A program made the position numbers and the translations under genes. DNA of 64,000 nucleotides. Origin: Onstottus_B sp049273855. GTDB taxonomy: Bacteria; Acidobacteriota; Blastocatellia; UBA7656. The notes under the pieces were generated by a model. The model was not told the DNA's origin, did not search any database, and saw only the letters and a list, made by a program, of their open reading frames with translations. Location: NCBI GenBank assembly GCA_049273855.1, contig JBASRN010000295.1, positions 1 through 64,000 on the forward strand, in the 5' to 3' direction. Shown piece after piece: positions 8,211 through 17,831 of the stretch (position 1 is its first letter; every line of letters begins with the position of its first letter).

Positions 8211-10160
8211 TCAGCGCGCTGCCGTCTTCTGAGACAACAGGTTCGCCATAGTCTCGTGACGGTAACTCTTCGCCAGGTCGAGAGCAGTCAGACCCTCCTT
8301 GGTCTTCGCGTTGAGGTCGGCGCCTGCGGCGATCAGCTTTTCAAGCACGACGGTGTCGCCGTAGTCTATCGAGGCCGCGTACAGCAGAGGCGTCATGCCG
8401 AGGTTATCCACGTGGTTCACCTTCGCGCCCCGCTTGAGCAGCACGTCAACCGTGGCTGCATGATTACCAATCGCCGCAGACCCCAGCACCGAGATTCTGT
8501 CACTGTCCAATTCATTCGGGTCCGCGCCTCTTCCAATCAGGTAATCAACCAGTGCCGCGTCGTCTTCGAATGTCGCGAAGCTCAAAGGGCTCGTCAAGAT
8601 AGTGCCAAGCACTTTCATTCTGTCCTGGAGTCTGGCCCCTGCGTCAAGCAGCACGGCGACCGTTTGGAGATCACCCGCCATAACAGCAAAGAACAGGGCG
8701 CTAGCGTCGTTACGGACCTCGACTCCCTTTTCCGCGTTCGGCCTGGCGCCTTTCTTCAGCAGCAGCCGGACGACCTCCGTGTTGCCTCGATACCGCGCGG
8801 CGACCATCAGCGGTGTGAGACCCGTCGCAGCGCGGGCATTCACGTCTGCACCGCGATCGACAAGGAGTTTCACCTTCTCGAGATTGCGAGCCGCAAGCAT
8901 CAGCGCTGTGGTTCCCTGGGCAGTCTTCGCGTCGGGTTTCACTCCGCCATCGAGGAGTTTCTTCAAATCGGCGGCGCTGCCGGTCAGAGCAACCTTCACC
9001 CACTCGGCTTGCTCGGCGGGCTGGAGGGCAGCCAGCGCGGGCCTTATCGAGTCGTTTCCTGCTCGCGCCGGGATTGCTTGCATCAATGCGGTAGCGGCCC
9101 AGCCCGTTCCCATAATCGAGATGAACTGGTCGTGCTGAAACGGAGGAAACTCCACGTTGACGAAGGGAGGGCTCACTGGAGCCGGTGGATGCAGGCGTGA
9201 CTTGATTCGCCAGGAGCCGTCCGATTCCTGGGTTTTCAGAAGAAAGCTCACCCCGCGCTGATATGAAGCGTCGTTGGTCGGGAGGCCGGCCGCTTTGTGC
9301 AACGCGAATAAGACCTCGCCGGTCGCATATGCATCGCTGGCCAACGCAGGCATCTGGGCCCACCCGCCATCTCCGCGCTGCCCGGCCGCAAGTTGACGAG
9401 CGGCCTTCTGACGAGCCTTCTCGTCCGCGCCCGTCCAAAGCAAGCCAAGTAATCGAAAAGTTGCATCCTCAGTTGTTCGGGGCTGCGACTTGAGCAGCCA
9501 CTCTCGAGCTCGACGCACTCGAGCTGCCTTTTCTTCCTTGAACTGTGCGGGCAGATAACGCGTCAGGGCCTGTGCGCAGACCGCCGTGGCCGTGAATTGG
9601 CTGGATGATTGTGGGGGTCGGTTGTCCATTGTGGGCCAACTGCCGTCGGGAAGTTGGCGCGAGGCGATAAACTGGGCCGAAGCGGCTGCCGCGAGGCTTG
9701 GGCCGACACCGGCTACGTCCGCGGCGTAGAGCGCCCAGCCATCGAACAACACGTCTATGTAATCGTACCCCTGGACCAGCGAATCAAGATCTTTTAGAAA
9801 AGCGAAGGCCGAGGCGGTCGTGTCCCGCGCTATGGTCTCATCAAAAGGCACTCCGCGCTCGCGAGCCAGCTTGATCGGGATTTCGGGAAGCAGTTGGTGA
9901 TGGCAGGAAGTGCAAACCTGTTTCTTGTACCAGACCACCTGCGAATGCTGGATGAGCTTGAGGGCTTTTGCGGAGGCCGCGCGTAACCCGACCTCCTCGA
10001 CGAGCTTTACCTTTGTCGCGGGTTGATTTGAATCGATTGCGGTGGATACTGAGCCGGTCGCCTGAAAAGCGTACTGAGGCGTTGCTTGCGTTTGAGACTC
10101 TCGTTCGAACCCAAAGAAGATCACGAGGGATGTGAAGCCAAGTAGCAATAATCTTTTCAC
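8211..10160 (-). CDS. Exported heme c / squalene-cyclase-like toroid / ankyrin repeat protein
   Basis: A GTG start follows AGGAGGT. The 649-residue protein has a signal peptide (KRLLLLGFTSLVIFFGF), then one heme-binding CTSCH near residue 85 inside QVVWYKKQVCTSCHHQLLPE. Residues ~90-380 carry QW-like repeats typical of alpha/alpha toroids of the terpene cyclase/prenyltransferase type (ASRQLPDGSWPTMDNR, LAAGQRGDGGWAQMPALAS, LLKTQESDGSWRIKSR). Residues ~395-645 are about seven ankyrin repeats (TTALMLAARNLEKVKLLVDRGADVN-type units). I see no DxDD cyclase acid motif, so the toroid is probably a binding domain. The order heme, toroid, ankyrin implies a periplasmic redox-linked binding protein. Function unknown; domain calls firm. 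Confidence 0.85.
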   Translation of the reverse strand: MKRLLLLGFTSLVIFFGFERESQTQATPQYAFQATGSVSTAIDSNQPATKVKLVEEVGLRAASAKALKLIQHSQVVWYKKQVCTSCHHQLLPEIPIKLARERGVPFDETIARDTTASAFAFLKDLDSLVQGYDYIDVLFDGWALYAADVAGVGPSLAAAASAQFIASRQLPDGSWPTMDNRPPQSSSQFTATAVCAQALTRYLPAQFKEEKAARVRRAREWLLKSQPRTTEDATFRLLGLLWTGADEKARQKAARQLAAGQRGDGGWAQMPALASDAYATGEVLFALHKAAGLPTNDASYQRGVSFLLKTQESDGSWRIKSRLHPPAPVSPPFVNVEFPPFQHDQFISIMGTGWAATALMQAIPARAGNDSIRPALAALQPAEQAEWVKVALTGSAADLKKLLDGGVKPDAKTAQGTTALMLAARNLEKVKLLVDRGADVNARAATGLTPLMVAARYRGNTEVVRLLLKKGARPNAEKGVEVRNDASALFFAVMAGDLQTVAVLLDAGARLQDRMKVLGTILTSPLSFATFEDDAALVDYLIGRGADPNELDSDRISVLGSAAIGNHAATVDVLLKRGAKVNHVDNLGMTPLLYAASIDYGDTVVLEKLIAAGADLNAKTKEGLTALDLAKSYRHETMANLLSQKTAAR

Positions 10161-10174
10161 CGAAGTACCTCCTA

Positions 10175-11236
10175 TTAACAGATCATCAACTGCTTCGCGA
10201 AAGTGTCATCCAACCGCCCCATCGCGTAAGCCTTCTTCAACGTGTTTCGATTCAAGCGATCCGTAGCGCGGTCGGCCATCTTCCCGTCGATCATTGTAGC
10301 TCCTCGTCCCGACGTTTCCGCCTCGAGAAACTGCTTTGCTTCGTTGATCGCGCGTTCGATCTCCTGGTCGGTAGTTTGGAAAATCTCGACGGCCATCGCA
10401 GTCTGATCGGGAATTCCGGTCCACTTGCCCGCGAAGCCGAACTCGCAAGCGAGCAACGCATCGCTTCGAAACTCTTCCATTGCGGCCCGGCGTTCTGCAT
10501 CGCTCTTGTCGCGAGTCGGGTAATTCGTCGTCATCTCCGCGATCGCCGGAATGCCGGCCGAAGCAGCCGCTTTCACGATTCGCCCTCGAGCCCCGGCGAT
10601 CAGCGGATGATCCGCGCGATAGCTTGACGCTCCCATGCCCAGGCTCGCCCAGTAGTCATACGACCCAAACACCAATCCGACCAGTCGCTTTGACGAACCG
10701 GCGATCTCGAAGACGTTCTCTTCCGCCAAAGCCGACTCGATCAACGGCTCGATCCGTATCCCGCCACGCGGAAGACCAACCTCGCGTTCCAGCGCCGTTA
10801 GCGTTTCGTCGATGGAACGGACTTCGTCGGCGCTCTCGATCTTGGGATAGATCAACCCGTCGAGCTTCGACCCGGCGACCCGAACGATGACTGCGATATC
10901 GGAATGCGTGGGATCCAGTTCGATGCCTCTCGGCCGAAAGAATCGAAGCCTCGATCCCCAATCCAGTTCGTTGAACGCGCGAATTATGTTGGCTCGCCCC
11001 TGTTCGAGCAGCTCGACGTTGTTTCGCGGGATCGAGTCTTCGAGGTCGAGCATCACCAGATTGGCTTTTGATTTTGTGACCGCGCTTTCGACGTACTTCC
11101 ACACCGTCGCCGGGGTCGTCAGGTGGGCCATCTGGAGAAGGTACTTCGGCTCGAGCTCGATCATCTGGCTGCGATACTGATCGAGGAGCCGCCTGTTTCG
11201 CGCGGCTGCTGCTTTTGTGATTTCTTCAAGCGTCAT
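10175..11236 (-). CDS. CitE-like HpcH/HpaI aldolase / citrate lyase family protein
   Basis: I start at the ATG at 11236 (MTLEEITK); an in-frame TTG at 11269 is a weaker option. The product shows the CitE-type TIM-barrel motifs in order: LVMLDLEDSIP (metal/substrate loop), GLIYPKIESADEV, RIEPLIESALAEENV with the metal-binding Glu, and LVFGSYDYWASLG. Members cleave or form malyl-CoA, beta-methylmalyl-CoA or citryl-CoA with Mg2+. The tandem MaoC gene nearby makes a beta-methylmalyl/malyl-CoA lyase role attractive, but this is inference. The gene lies 14 bp upstream of the heme/toroid/ankyrin gene on the same strand. Confidence 0.88.
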   Translation of the reverse strand: MTLEEITKAAAARNRRLLDQYRSQMIELEPKYLLQMAHLTTPATVWKYVESAVTKSKANLVMLDLEDSIPRNNVELLEQGRANIIRAFNELDWGSRLRFFRPRGIELDPTHSDIAVIVRVAGSKLDGLIYPKIESADEVRSIDETLTALEREVGLPRGGIRIEPLIESALAEENVFEIAGSSKRLVGLVFGSYDYWASLGMGASSYRADHPLIAGARGRIVKAAASAGIPAIAEMTTNYPTRDKSDAERRAAMEEFRSDALLACEFGFAGKWTGIPDQTAMAVEIFQTTDQEIERAINEAKQFLEAETSGRGATMIDGKMADRATDRLNRNTLKKAYAMGRLDDTFAKQLMIC

Positions 11237-11326
11237 CCGATTGGAACCTGCCGCCACTGCCGCGAACAACGCGAACCATCGCGAATTGCCGTCGCCATGA
11301 TTCGCGTTATTCGCGGCTGGTTGAGC

Positions 11327-14300
11327 TCACCTTCCGTCGCGGCCGTTGGGCTTGTGATAGTTCGGATAAGCCGGGCGCGTGTGAGTAGACGGCGGGTTCT
11401 TGCTCAAGTTGCTCATCACGACCTCGACCGCCTTCTCGAGCTGCGGGTCTCGCCCCGCGCGCCATGCCTGCGGGTCGAACTCCACTTCGACGTCGGGAGC
11501 CACGCCGGCGTTCTCAACATCCCACTTGCCTTCGGGACTCCAAAAAGCAACACGAGGCGCGGTCACCAAACCGCCGTCCATCAGCGTTGGATAATCGTAG
11601 ATCCCGACAAGCCCGCCCCACGTCCGCTTGCCGATCAGCGGCCCGACGCCCGCCTTGCGAAAGTACCACGGCATTGCGTCGCCTCCGCTGCCCGCGTACT
11701 CGTTGATGATCATAGCCTTTGGTCCGTAGATCGAGCCGACCGGCGTAGTGAAGTCTTCGCCTTCACGCGTCGCCCAGTAGCTCATCAACGGGCGGCGCAT
11801 ATAGTCGATGATGTAGTCAGCGGCGGTGCCGCCGCCGTTAAACCGCTCGTCTATCACCGCGCCCTGCTTGTCGATCTGCGCGAAGTAATACCGGTTGAAG
11901 TTGGTGTAGCCGCCTCCCCCCGTGTCGGGCAAGTACACATACGCGAGCTTGCCGCTGCTCATCTGATCGACCTTGCGACGATTGTCTTCGATCCAGGCCA
12001 GGTTCCTCAATCCCGTTTCACTCTCGACGGGTACGACCGTGACCTCGCGGGAGTTTGCGCCGTTCGGGTCTGAGCCGACTCTGATCACGACCGACTTGCC
12101 GGCGGTGCCTTCGAAGAAGCTATAGACGCTGTCGTTCGATCGAAGCTCGCGGCCGTTGACGGCTAGCAGGTATTCGCCCGCGGCGACGTTCACGCCGGGC
12201 TGAGTCAGCGGCGCGCGCAACTGCGGGTTCCAGTTCTCGCCGTTGTATACGCGCGCGAACCGATAGCGGCCGTTCTCAATCTTCAAATCCGCGCCCAACA
12301 AGCCGCCCTTAACCTTTTTCGCCTCAGGGGCATCCCCGCCTCCCACGTACAGGTGCCCGACCGTAAGCTCGCCAAGCATCTCGGAGAACAAATAGTTGAG
12401 ATCGGCGCGATGAGCCAGGCTTGTGAGGTAGCGCGCGTACTGTGCTTCGGCTGCTTTCAGATCCAGTCCGTGATAGCCGGGATCGTAGAAGAAATCGCGC
12501 TGGATGCGCCATACCTCGCCATACATCTGCTTCCACTCGGCGCGCGGGTCGACCCAGACTTCCATTTCGTCGGTGTTTAGCATTCCTTCGCCGGGCTTGA
12601 CGGGTTGAGCCGTGGCAGCGATGAACCAACGTTCGCCCTGTCTGAAGAGCATCTTCTCTCCGTTGGCGGACACGTCGAAGGCGGACACCCCTTCAAGGAC
12701 CTTGTCGGTCTTGCGCTTTTCGAGATCGAACTTGTGAACGGTCGCCGCTGAGCTGAAAGGGCCCGGGCCGGGTTGAGCTTCCAGGACGTAGAGCGTGCCC
12801 GCCTTTCCTGTGCTTGTGCCGACGTAGTTACGCGCGGGGATGGGCAGCGCCAGAATTCGCTGGCCGATGTTCTCGAAGTCGATTGAGACAGTGACTGGTT
12901 CTTTCTTCTCGGCCGGCTTTTCGGCCGGCAGGCCGGGCGCGGCAGCGGCACCCGTGGCCGCTGGCTGCGTTTCCGGGGCTTTCTTCTCGTCTGCAACCTT
13001 CTCTTCGTCGCTTTCCGGAGCAAGCGGCGACGGCAGGTCCCGGCGAAGCACGATCGCGTAGACGCTGCGAGTAACCTGGTGGCTGAAGCTCGACATATCG
13101 AGCCATCCCGTCGTCGGGCCGGCGTCGGTGCTGGCCGTGAAGTAGATGTGCTTGCCGCTCTTGTCGAACGACGCGAACCGCGCGTCGCTCAAACCATCGG
13201 TTACCTGCGTGCTTTTTCCAGCTTCAAGCGAGTAAACACAAACGGCGCCCAGTCGATTCTTGAGTTGTTTGGTGTAGGTCAGCCAGCGGCTGTCGGGCGA
13301 CCACGATGGATCAAACACGCGCCACGGGTTCTCATACGTTGTGGTGTCTATTTTTACAGGCGCTCCTTTGTCGAGATCCACGTACCAAAGGTTAAGGCGC
13401 TTATCGGTGTAAGCGATCTTTTTGCTGTCGGGCGACCAGAGCGGCGAGTAATAAAACGAAGGCGGGTTGCCAAGATTGATCTTCTTCGGGTCGCCCATGC
13501 CGTTCTGGTCGCGAAGGTGAAGCGCGTACTCGCCCGACTCATCCGAGAAGTAAGCGATCCACTTCCCATCAGGCGACCACGAAGGGTCTCGCTCGGCCGC
13601 ACCCGGGGTCCTGGTCAAGTTGCGCGCGTTGCCTTTCTCGGCGGGCACGGTCAGGATTTCGCCGCGAGCTTCGAACACGGCTCGCGCGCCGGTGGGGGAA
13701 AGCGTCGCGTTGGTGATACGGCTCCCCACTTTTTCGAAACGCGGACGCACCGAGGCCATGTCCCCCGTGACTCTTATGTCGAGCTTGTGCGCTTTGTCCG
13801 TCTTGAGGTCGAGCAAGTGGAGCGAACCAAACTGCTCGTAGACTATCGCGCCGGGTCCGGCAGAAGCCGACTTGATATCGAGCCCATCATTGCGAACGAC
13901 TTGAGTAACTCTTTTGGAAGCGGTGTCATAGGCGAACAAAGTCGCCGCGCCGTTGCGATCCGACAGGAAATAGACTTTGCCTTCTACCCACATCGGGTTG
14001 AAGTCATTCGAATTATCGCGTGGAACTTTTTCGACGCTCGAATCCGCAAGCCTCGCAAGCCACACCGCAGTAGTCTGACCGCCTCGGTAACGCTTCCACG
14101 CGTTGAACGCGCGCGGGAGCGGACAGTAAGCCAGCCGCGAGCCGTCGGCCGAGAACGAGCCTTCGAAAGCCATCGGAAGCGGAACTTCAACCGGGAAGCC
14201 GCCCTCGATCGAAATCGTGAACAGGCGCGAGAACCGCGAATAACTGTTGCGCCCGGAGCGGAAGAGAACGCTCTTGCCATCGATAGTCCAGCCCGCCACG

Positions 14301-14632
14301 ACATCCGCGCCCGGGTGATGAGTCAACCGCCGCGGGACTCCGCCCGCCGCCGAAACGGCGTAGACGTCAACGTTGCCGTCATACTCGCCGGTGAAGGCGA
14401 TCATCGACCCGTCCGGCGAGAACAGCGGATCGGTCTCGATGCCGGTTCCGGTGGTCAGACGCCGGGCGTCCCCGCCCTCTCGTGGAGCCACCCACAAATC
14501 ACCGGCGCACACAAATGCGATCTGCGTGCGGCTTATGGTGGGCTTCTGAAGCAACAATGACGCGTCGGCTTGCGCAAGCGCAGCGGGTACAAGAACGAAC
14601 ATGACCGCGAGTATTCCGAGGGCTCTTTTCAT
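11327..14632 (-). CDS. Tricorn-like S41 protease with PD40 beta-propeller
   Basis: The 1101-residue exported protein starts with a signal peptide (KRALGILAVMFVLVPAALAQ). Residues ~30-550 contain PD40/WD40-like propeller blades (DPLFSPDGSMIAFTGEYDG, DPSWSPDGKWIAYFSDESG, LWSPDSKKIAYTDKRLN). An Ala/Pro/Glu-rich linker follows. The second half has the Tricorn core helix region, a PDZ domain around VNVAAGEYLLAVNGREL, and the S41 catalytic core with the likely nucleophilic Ser in NEYAGSGGDAMPWYF and a downstream GKRTWGG. Tricorn proteases cut oligopeptides; exported bacterial versions of this length are common in peptide-feeding bacteria. Confidence 0.93.
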   Translation of the reverse strand: MKRALGILAVMFVLVPAALAQADASLLLQKPTISRTQIAFVCAGDLWVAPREGGDARRLTTGTGIETDPLFSPDGSMIAFTGEYDGNVDVYAVSAAGGVPRRLTHHPGADVVAGWTIDGKSVLFRSGRNSYSRFSRLFTISIEGGFPVEVPLPMAFEGSFSADGSRLAYCPLPRAFNAWKRYRGGQTTAVWLARLADSSVEKVPRDNSNDFNPMWVEGKVYFLSDRNGAATLFAYDTASKRVTQVVRNDGLDIKSASAGPGAIVYEQFGSLHLLDLKTDKAHKLDIRVTGDMASVRPRFEKVGSRITNATLSPTGARAVFEARGEILTVPAEKGNARNLTRTPGAAERDPSWSPDGKWIAYFSDESGEYALHLRDQNGMGDPKKINLGNPPSFYYSPLWSPDSKKIAYTDKRLNLWYVDLDKGAPVKIDTTTYENPWRVFDPSWSPDSRWLTYTKQLKNRLGAVCVYSLEAGKSTQVTDGLSDARFASFDKSGKHIYFTASTDAGPTTGWLDMSSFSHQVTRSVYAIVLRRDLPSPLAPESDEEKVADEKKAPETQPAATGAAAAPGLPAEKPAEKKEPVTVSIDFENIGQRILALPIPARNYVGTSTGKAGTLYVLEAQPGPGPFSSAATVHKFDLEKRKTDKVLEGVSAFDVSANGEKMLFRQGERWFIAATAQPVKPGEGMLNTDEMEVWVDPRAEWKQMYGEVWRIQRDFFYDPGYHGLDLKAAEAQYARYLTSLAHRADLNYLFSEMLGELTVGHLYVGGGDAPEAKKVKGGLLGADLKIENGRYRFARVYNGENWNPQLRAPLTQPGVNVAAGEYLLAVNGRELRSNDSVYSFFEGTAGKSVVIRVGSDPNGANSREVTVVPVESETGLRNLAWIEDNRRKVDQMSSGKLAYVYLPDTGGGGYTNFNRYYFAQIDKQGAVIDERFNGGGTAADYIIDYMRRPLMSYWATREGEDFTTPVGSIYGPKAMIINEYAGSGGDAMPWYFRKAGVGPLIGKRTWGGLVGIYDYPTLMDGGLVTAPRVAFWSPEGKWDVENAGVAPDVEVEFDPQAWRAGRDPQLEKAVEVVMSNLSKNPPSTHTRPAYPNYHKPNGRDGR

Positions 14633-14782
14633 TTGATCAGGCTCCTAACAAGGGTTTAACTCAAAGGGAAGAGAAGTATCAGGCAAGAGCGTGAGTTATT
14701 CAACCTGATTGACTTGCGGGGTGGGCGTGAGGTTTTCGCGCAGACCGCGTTCTCCTGAGCTAGCCTTTCGTATTTGCCGCTA

Positions 14783-15313
14783 TCACTTGATGCCGCCGTT
14801 CAAGACTTTGACGATGGCATTGATTGTATTCCAGTTGCGCGTGCTTGCCGATACACCGAGACGCTTCTCGAGTTGGGTCAGATAAGAGATCACTCGTAGC
14901 TGCCGTCTGTACAAACCGAGGGCGAATCTGGCGCGGACAGCAATGACCTTCACCAGCCACTCATCGCCGGGCGGCAGAGTTAGTGGAAGAGCTGGAAGAG
15001 CTCGAGGACGCTTCGCCAGCACGCTGACGAAGCGGACTATGTCCGGGCCGGACGACTCATTCACAAACGGGTCGGTTGTTGCGAGATTGATTATGTCGCG
15101 CCCGGGACAAATCATGATCTCGGCTTCGAACGGCAATCTCCGGACCAACTCGGCGCGGAGGTTCGACTGGCTGATCGGCTTGCGGACGACGAAGGTCCCC
15201 GCCGCGCCTATGTTTACAACATCGAACTCCGCCAACTCTTTTGCGAGGAGGCTTGGCTTAAAGGTCTTGTGTCCGCCCACGTTGACTCCCTTCAGGAACA
15301 CGACAAATGCCAT
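14783..15313 (-). CDS. DUF1697 protein
   Basis: The start at 15313 (MAFVVFLKGVNVGGHK) is chosen because GGAGGA lies just upstream; the frame stays open further. The 176-residue product has the DUF1697 pattern: FLKGVNVGG at the N-terminus, NIGAAGTFVVRKP, and a C-terminal RNWNTINAIVKVL. The family is cytoplasmic with no settled biochemical role. It stands alone between the Tricorn protease and the S46 peptidase. Confidence 0.85.
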   Translation of the reverse strand: MAFVVFLKGVNVGGHKTFKPSLLAKELAEFDVVNIGAAGTFVVRKPISQSNLRAELVRRLPFEAEIMICPGRDIINLATTDPFVNESSGPDIVRFVSVLAKRPRALPALPLTLPPGDEWLVKVIAVRARFALGLYRRQLRVISYLTQLEKRLGVSASTRNWNTINAIVKVLNGGIK

Positions 15314-15456
15314 CGACTTCCTCCACAGTGCTGACACACTCGGCCAACCTACCCGAGTGGAGCCGGTCATAAAAGGCGAGCGACCTCATTCGCGGATTCG
15401 ATTCGTGCGAGCCAGTGCTGACTGCAATTCAAGACCGCCTATCAAAACGATTGCTC

Positions 15457-17571
15457 CTACTGGCCAAGAATCTCTTTCACCAGTCTGTCCGCACCGTAGA
15501 GCTTCCTCATCGCCTCAACAATCGCCGCGCTGTGAACCGCGATTGCGCGGCCGCCTTCGGATTCATCAACGTACCAGTAGCGGTTCGGCAGCTTCTGAAT
15601 ATTGCTGTCAAAGTTCAATCCGACTATTTCAGCGTTGCGGTTGATCACCGGGCTTCCCGAGTTGCCGCCGATCGTGTCCGCCGTGTAGACGAAGTTCAAA
15701 GGCGTTGCCAGGTCCAGCTTGTCTTTTCCTTCGCGGTATCGCCGAGGCAGATCGTAGGGCGGCTTCTCGTCGAAGCTCTTCGCGCGATCGTACAACCCGA
15801 AGAATGTCGTCTTGAACGGCACGAGCGTCGTGTCTTCCTCGTAGCCCAACACGCGGCCGTAGCTGATCCGCAGGTTGAAGTTCGCATCGGGCGGCAAACT
15901 CTTCCCGTAAACGGCGAATCGCGCACTGGAGATCTTCTCGCCGGCACTCGACTCCACACGTTGAATCCTCTCGTCGAGCCATCCACGCAACTCCCGGGTT
16001 ATGGGTTCAACATTGCGCGCAAGAGCTATCATCGGGTCATCTGACTTTGCCACTCCATCAGCGCCGCCCTCTATCAGCGCCTTGCGCGCTTCAACATCCG
16101 CAAGCCTGCTCCCGCTCACCGCGCGTTTTGCCGCCGCCTGAGGAGTCGAGCCGGCGAGCGCTGCGCGCACAAACGGGTCGCCGGCCCCGAGCGTCTTCTG
16201 AGCTTCTTCGAGCCAGGCCGCGAGCAGGTGCTCTTCCATTTCGGGATAGATCGGAGCGCGGGAAAAAAGGCTGAAGCGAAACGACTCAAGGTTCGAGTCT
16301 CGGAGTTCGTCGTAACGCTGGTTGCCTGGCTTTCCGGTTTCTACGGTGTATCGAACAATCGCGGCTGCGATAGTGGCCAGGCGGGAGATTGGATTGCCGA
16401 ACGGTGTGCCGAATGCATCGACACGCAAAGGGGTGAGTGTGGAAAAAGCCACGCGCTTCGCCATTTGAGGATAATCTCGGTAGGCGACCTCGATCTGATC
16501 CCAGGCCTGGCCGTAAGCCTTCTGCAGATCGGTTCGTCGCGCAACTGCGGAGCGCAGCGCTTTCTCTTCGGCCTGCTTTCTTTCCATCATTCGCGGGTTC
16601 ATCAAGCCTTCCTGCTGACCGACCAATCGCTTGAGCGAGTTGCTCATCGAGCGCATTCCGCTGCCTGCCTGTCGGGCTTGCTCGGGGCCGCGTTCGGAGT
16701 ACCGCGCGAGCGCATCATGCCGCGATGTCCAGACTTGTTTTTGAATCGGGTTGCCGTGGTCGCGGTGGTATTGAATCTGCCCAAGCGTCAGCAGTCGCGC
16801 GGTCGAACCGGGATTGCCCGGCGCGATCACGAATTCGCCGCCAGCAGGTCCGGCAGCGGACCATTTGAAGTAGTTTGGGGTCTTTGCCGGCTTGCCGTTC
16901 TCGTACGCGCGAAAAAAGGCTACGTCGAGGTCGTGGCGTGGAAAGGTGAAGTTGTCGTAGTCGCCGCCAAAGAATGCAATCTGCTCTTCGACGGCAAAGA
17001 CCAATCGAATGTCGGTGTACTTCTTGAAGCTATACAACCAGTGTTCGCCGCCGCTGTACAGCGAGATGACTTCGCATTTCAAGCCGGTCTTTTCGCTCGC
17101 TTCTTTTTCAATCGCGGCCAGCGCGGCCTTGCGCTGTTCGCTCGCTTCCTTGTCCGAAGCGCCCGGCTTGACGGCTGACTGGGCGCGGGCCGTCACGTCT
17201 TCGTAAGAGACCAGCACGTTGCATTCGAGATCGGGGCACTTCAGCTCGTCGTCGTTTGTTCGCGCGTAGAAGCCTTCCCTGGTGTAGTCCTTCTCCTTAG
17301 TCGAGACCTTCTGAAGCTGGCCGCTGGCAACGTGCTGGTTGGTTACCATCAACCCGTCTGGCGAGACGAACGAGCCCGACCCGCCATCGTTCAGCCGCAC
17401 AGAGGCGAGCCTCACGTTTTCCAGCCACGCATCGCTGGGCTCGAAGCCATGGCGCTCCTTCCACTGCTTGCGCGGCGGATTGTCGAAGGTCCACATGCCT
17501 TCGTCGGCATAGAAGGAGATCGGCTGAATTGCAAACGCCAGCAGGGTTGTTATGAATAATTGTTTCTTCAT
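15457..17571 (-). CDS. S46 family dipeptidyl-peptidase (DPP7/DPP11 type)
   Basis: I start at 17571 (MKKQLFITTLLAFAIQP), which begins a signal peptide. The 704-residue protein matches S46 in length and motifs: DEGMWTFDNPP at the mature start, the catalytic His in MVTNQHVASGQ, the Asp region GGDYDNFTFPRHDLDVAF, and the nucleophilic Ser in GGNSGSPVINRN. S46 enzymes remove dipeptides from peptide N-termini in the periplasm or at the surface. The position that sets P1 preference (Gly in DPP7, Arg in DPP11, from memory) seems to be Ser here, in GLNFDSN. With the Tricorn-like protease and the M16 peptidases it points to peptide scavenging. Confidence 0.93.
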   Translation of the reverse strand: MKKQLFITTLLAFAIQPISFYADEGMWTFDNPPRKQWKERHGFEPSDAWLENVRLASVRLNDGGSGSFVSPDGLMVTNQHVASGQLQKVSTKEKDYTREGFYARTNDDELKCPDLECNVLVSYEDVTARAQSAVKPGASDKEASEQRKAALAAIEKEASEKTGLKCEVISLYSGGEHWLYSFKKYTDIRLVFAVEEQIAFFGGDYDNFTFPRHDLDVAFFRAYENGKPAKTPNYFKWSAAGPAGGEFVIAPGNPGSTARLLTLGQIQYHRDHGNPIQKQVWTSRHDALARYSERGPEQARQAGSGMRSMSNSLKRLVGQQEGLMNPRMMERKQAEEKALRSAVARRTDLQKAYGQAWDQIEVAYRDYPQMAKRVAFSTLTPLRVDAFGTPFGNPISRLATIAAAIVRYTVETGKPGNQRYDELRDSNLESFRFSLFSRAPIYPEMEEHLLAAWLEEAQKTLGAGDPFVRAALAGSTPQAAAKRAVSGSRLADVEARKALIEGGADGVAKSDDPMIALARNVEPITRELRGWLDERIQRVESSAGEKISSARFAVYGKSLPPDANFNLRISYGRVLGYEEDTTLVPFKTTFFGLYDRAKSFDEKPPYDLPRRYREGKDKLDLATPLNFVYTADTIGGNSGSPVINRNAEIVGLNFDSNIQKLPNRYWYVDESEGGRAIAVHSAAIVEAMRKLYGADRLVKEILGQ

Positions 17572-17608
17572 CGTGTGATTCTCGTTTGTAGGATCAAGTG
17601 TCAAGCAG

Positions 17609-17784
17609 CTTCGACGCCGGGTAGTGGGGTAATAATGTGTTGATGCCTGGCGCCGCCTCTCCCGCCACGAAGACACTAAGACACAAAGCCGCACAAAGAA
17701 AAGCTTTGTGGAGCTTCGTGTCGTTGGTGACTTAGTGGCGAGACTCTTCTCAACACGCTATTGCACCACTACCCGACGCCGAGA
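17609..17784. repeat. Imperfect inverted-repeat element (MITE-like)
   Basis: Two ~34-base arms face each other: 17609-17642 (with GACGCCGGGTAGTGGGGTAA) and 17750-17784 (with ACCACTACCCGACGCCGAGA). Between them is a second, inner inverted pair, CGCCACGAAGACACTAAG and CTTAGTGGCG. No coding frame is evident. It looks like a non-autonomous palindromic element; related inner sequences occur at 19701-19795. Confidence 0.6.
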
Positions 17785-17831
17785 TCAAACTCCGCGCCTT
17801 TGCGCTTCTGCGGTGAACCGGCAAAGCAGTA

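Noticed and set aside
7956..9200. Plus-strand frame of 414 codons
   Set aside because: Antisense of the DUF1801 and heme/toroid/ankyrin genes; no start signal.
13079..14560. Plus-strand frame of 493 codons
   Set aside because: Antisense of the Tricorn-like protease; sequence is Arg/Val rich and unlike a real protein.
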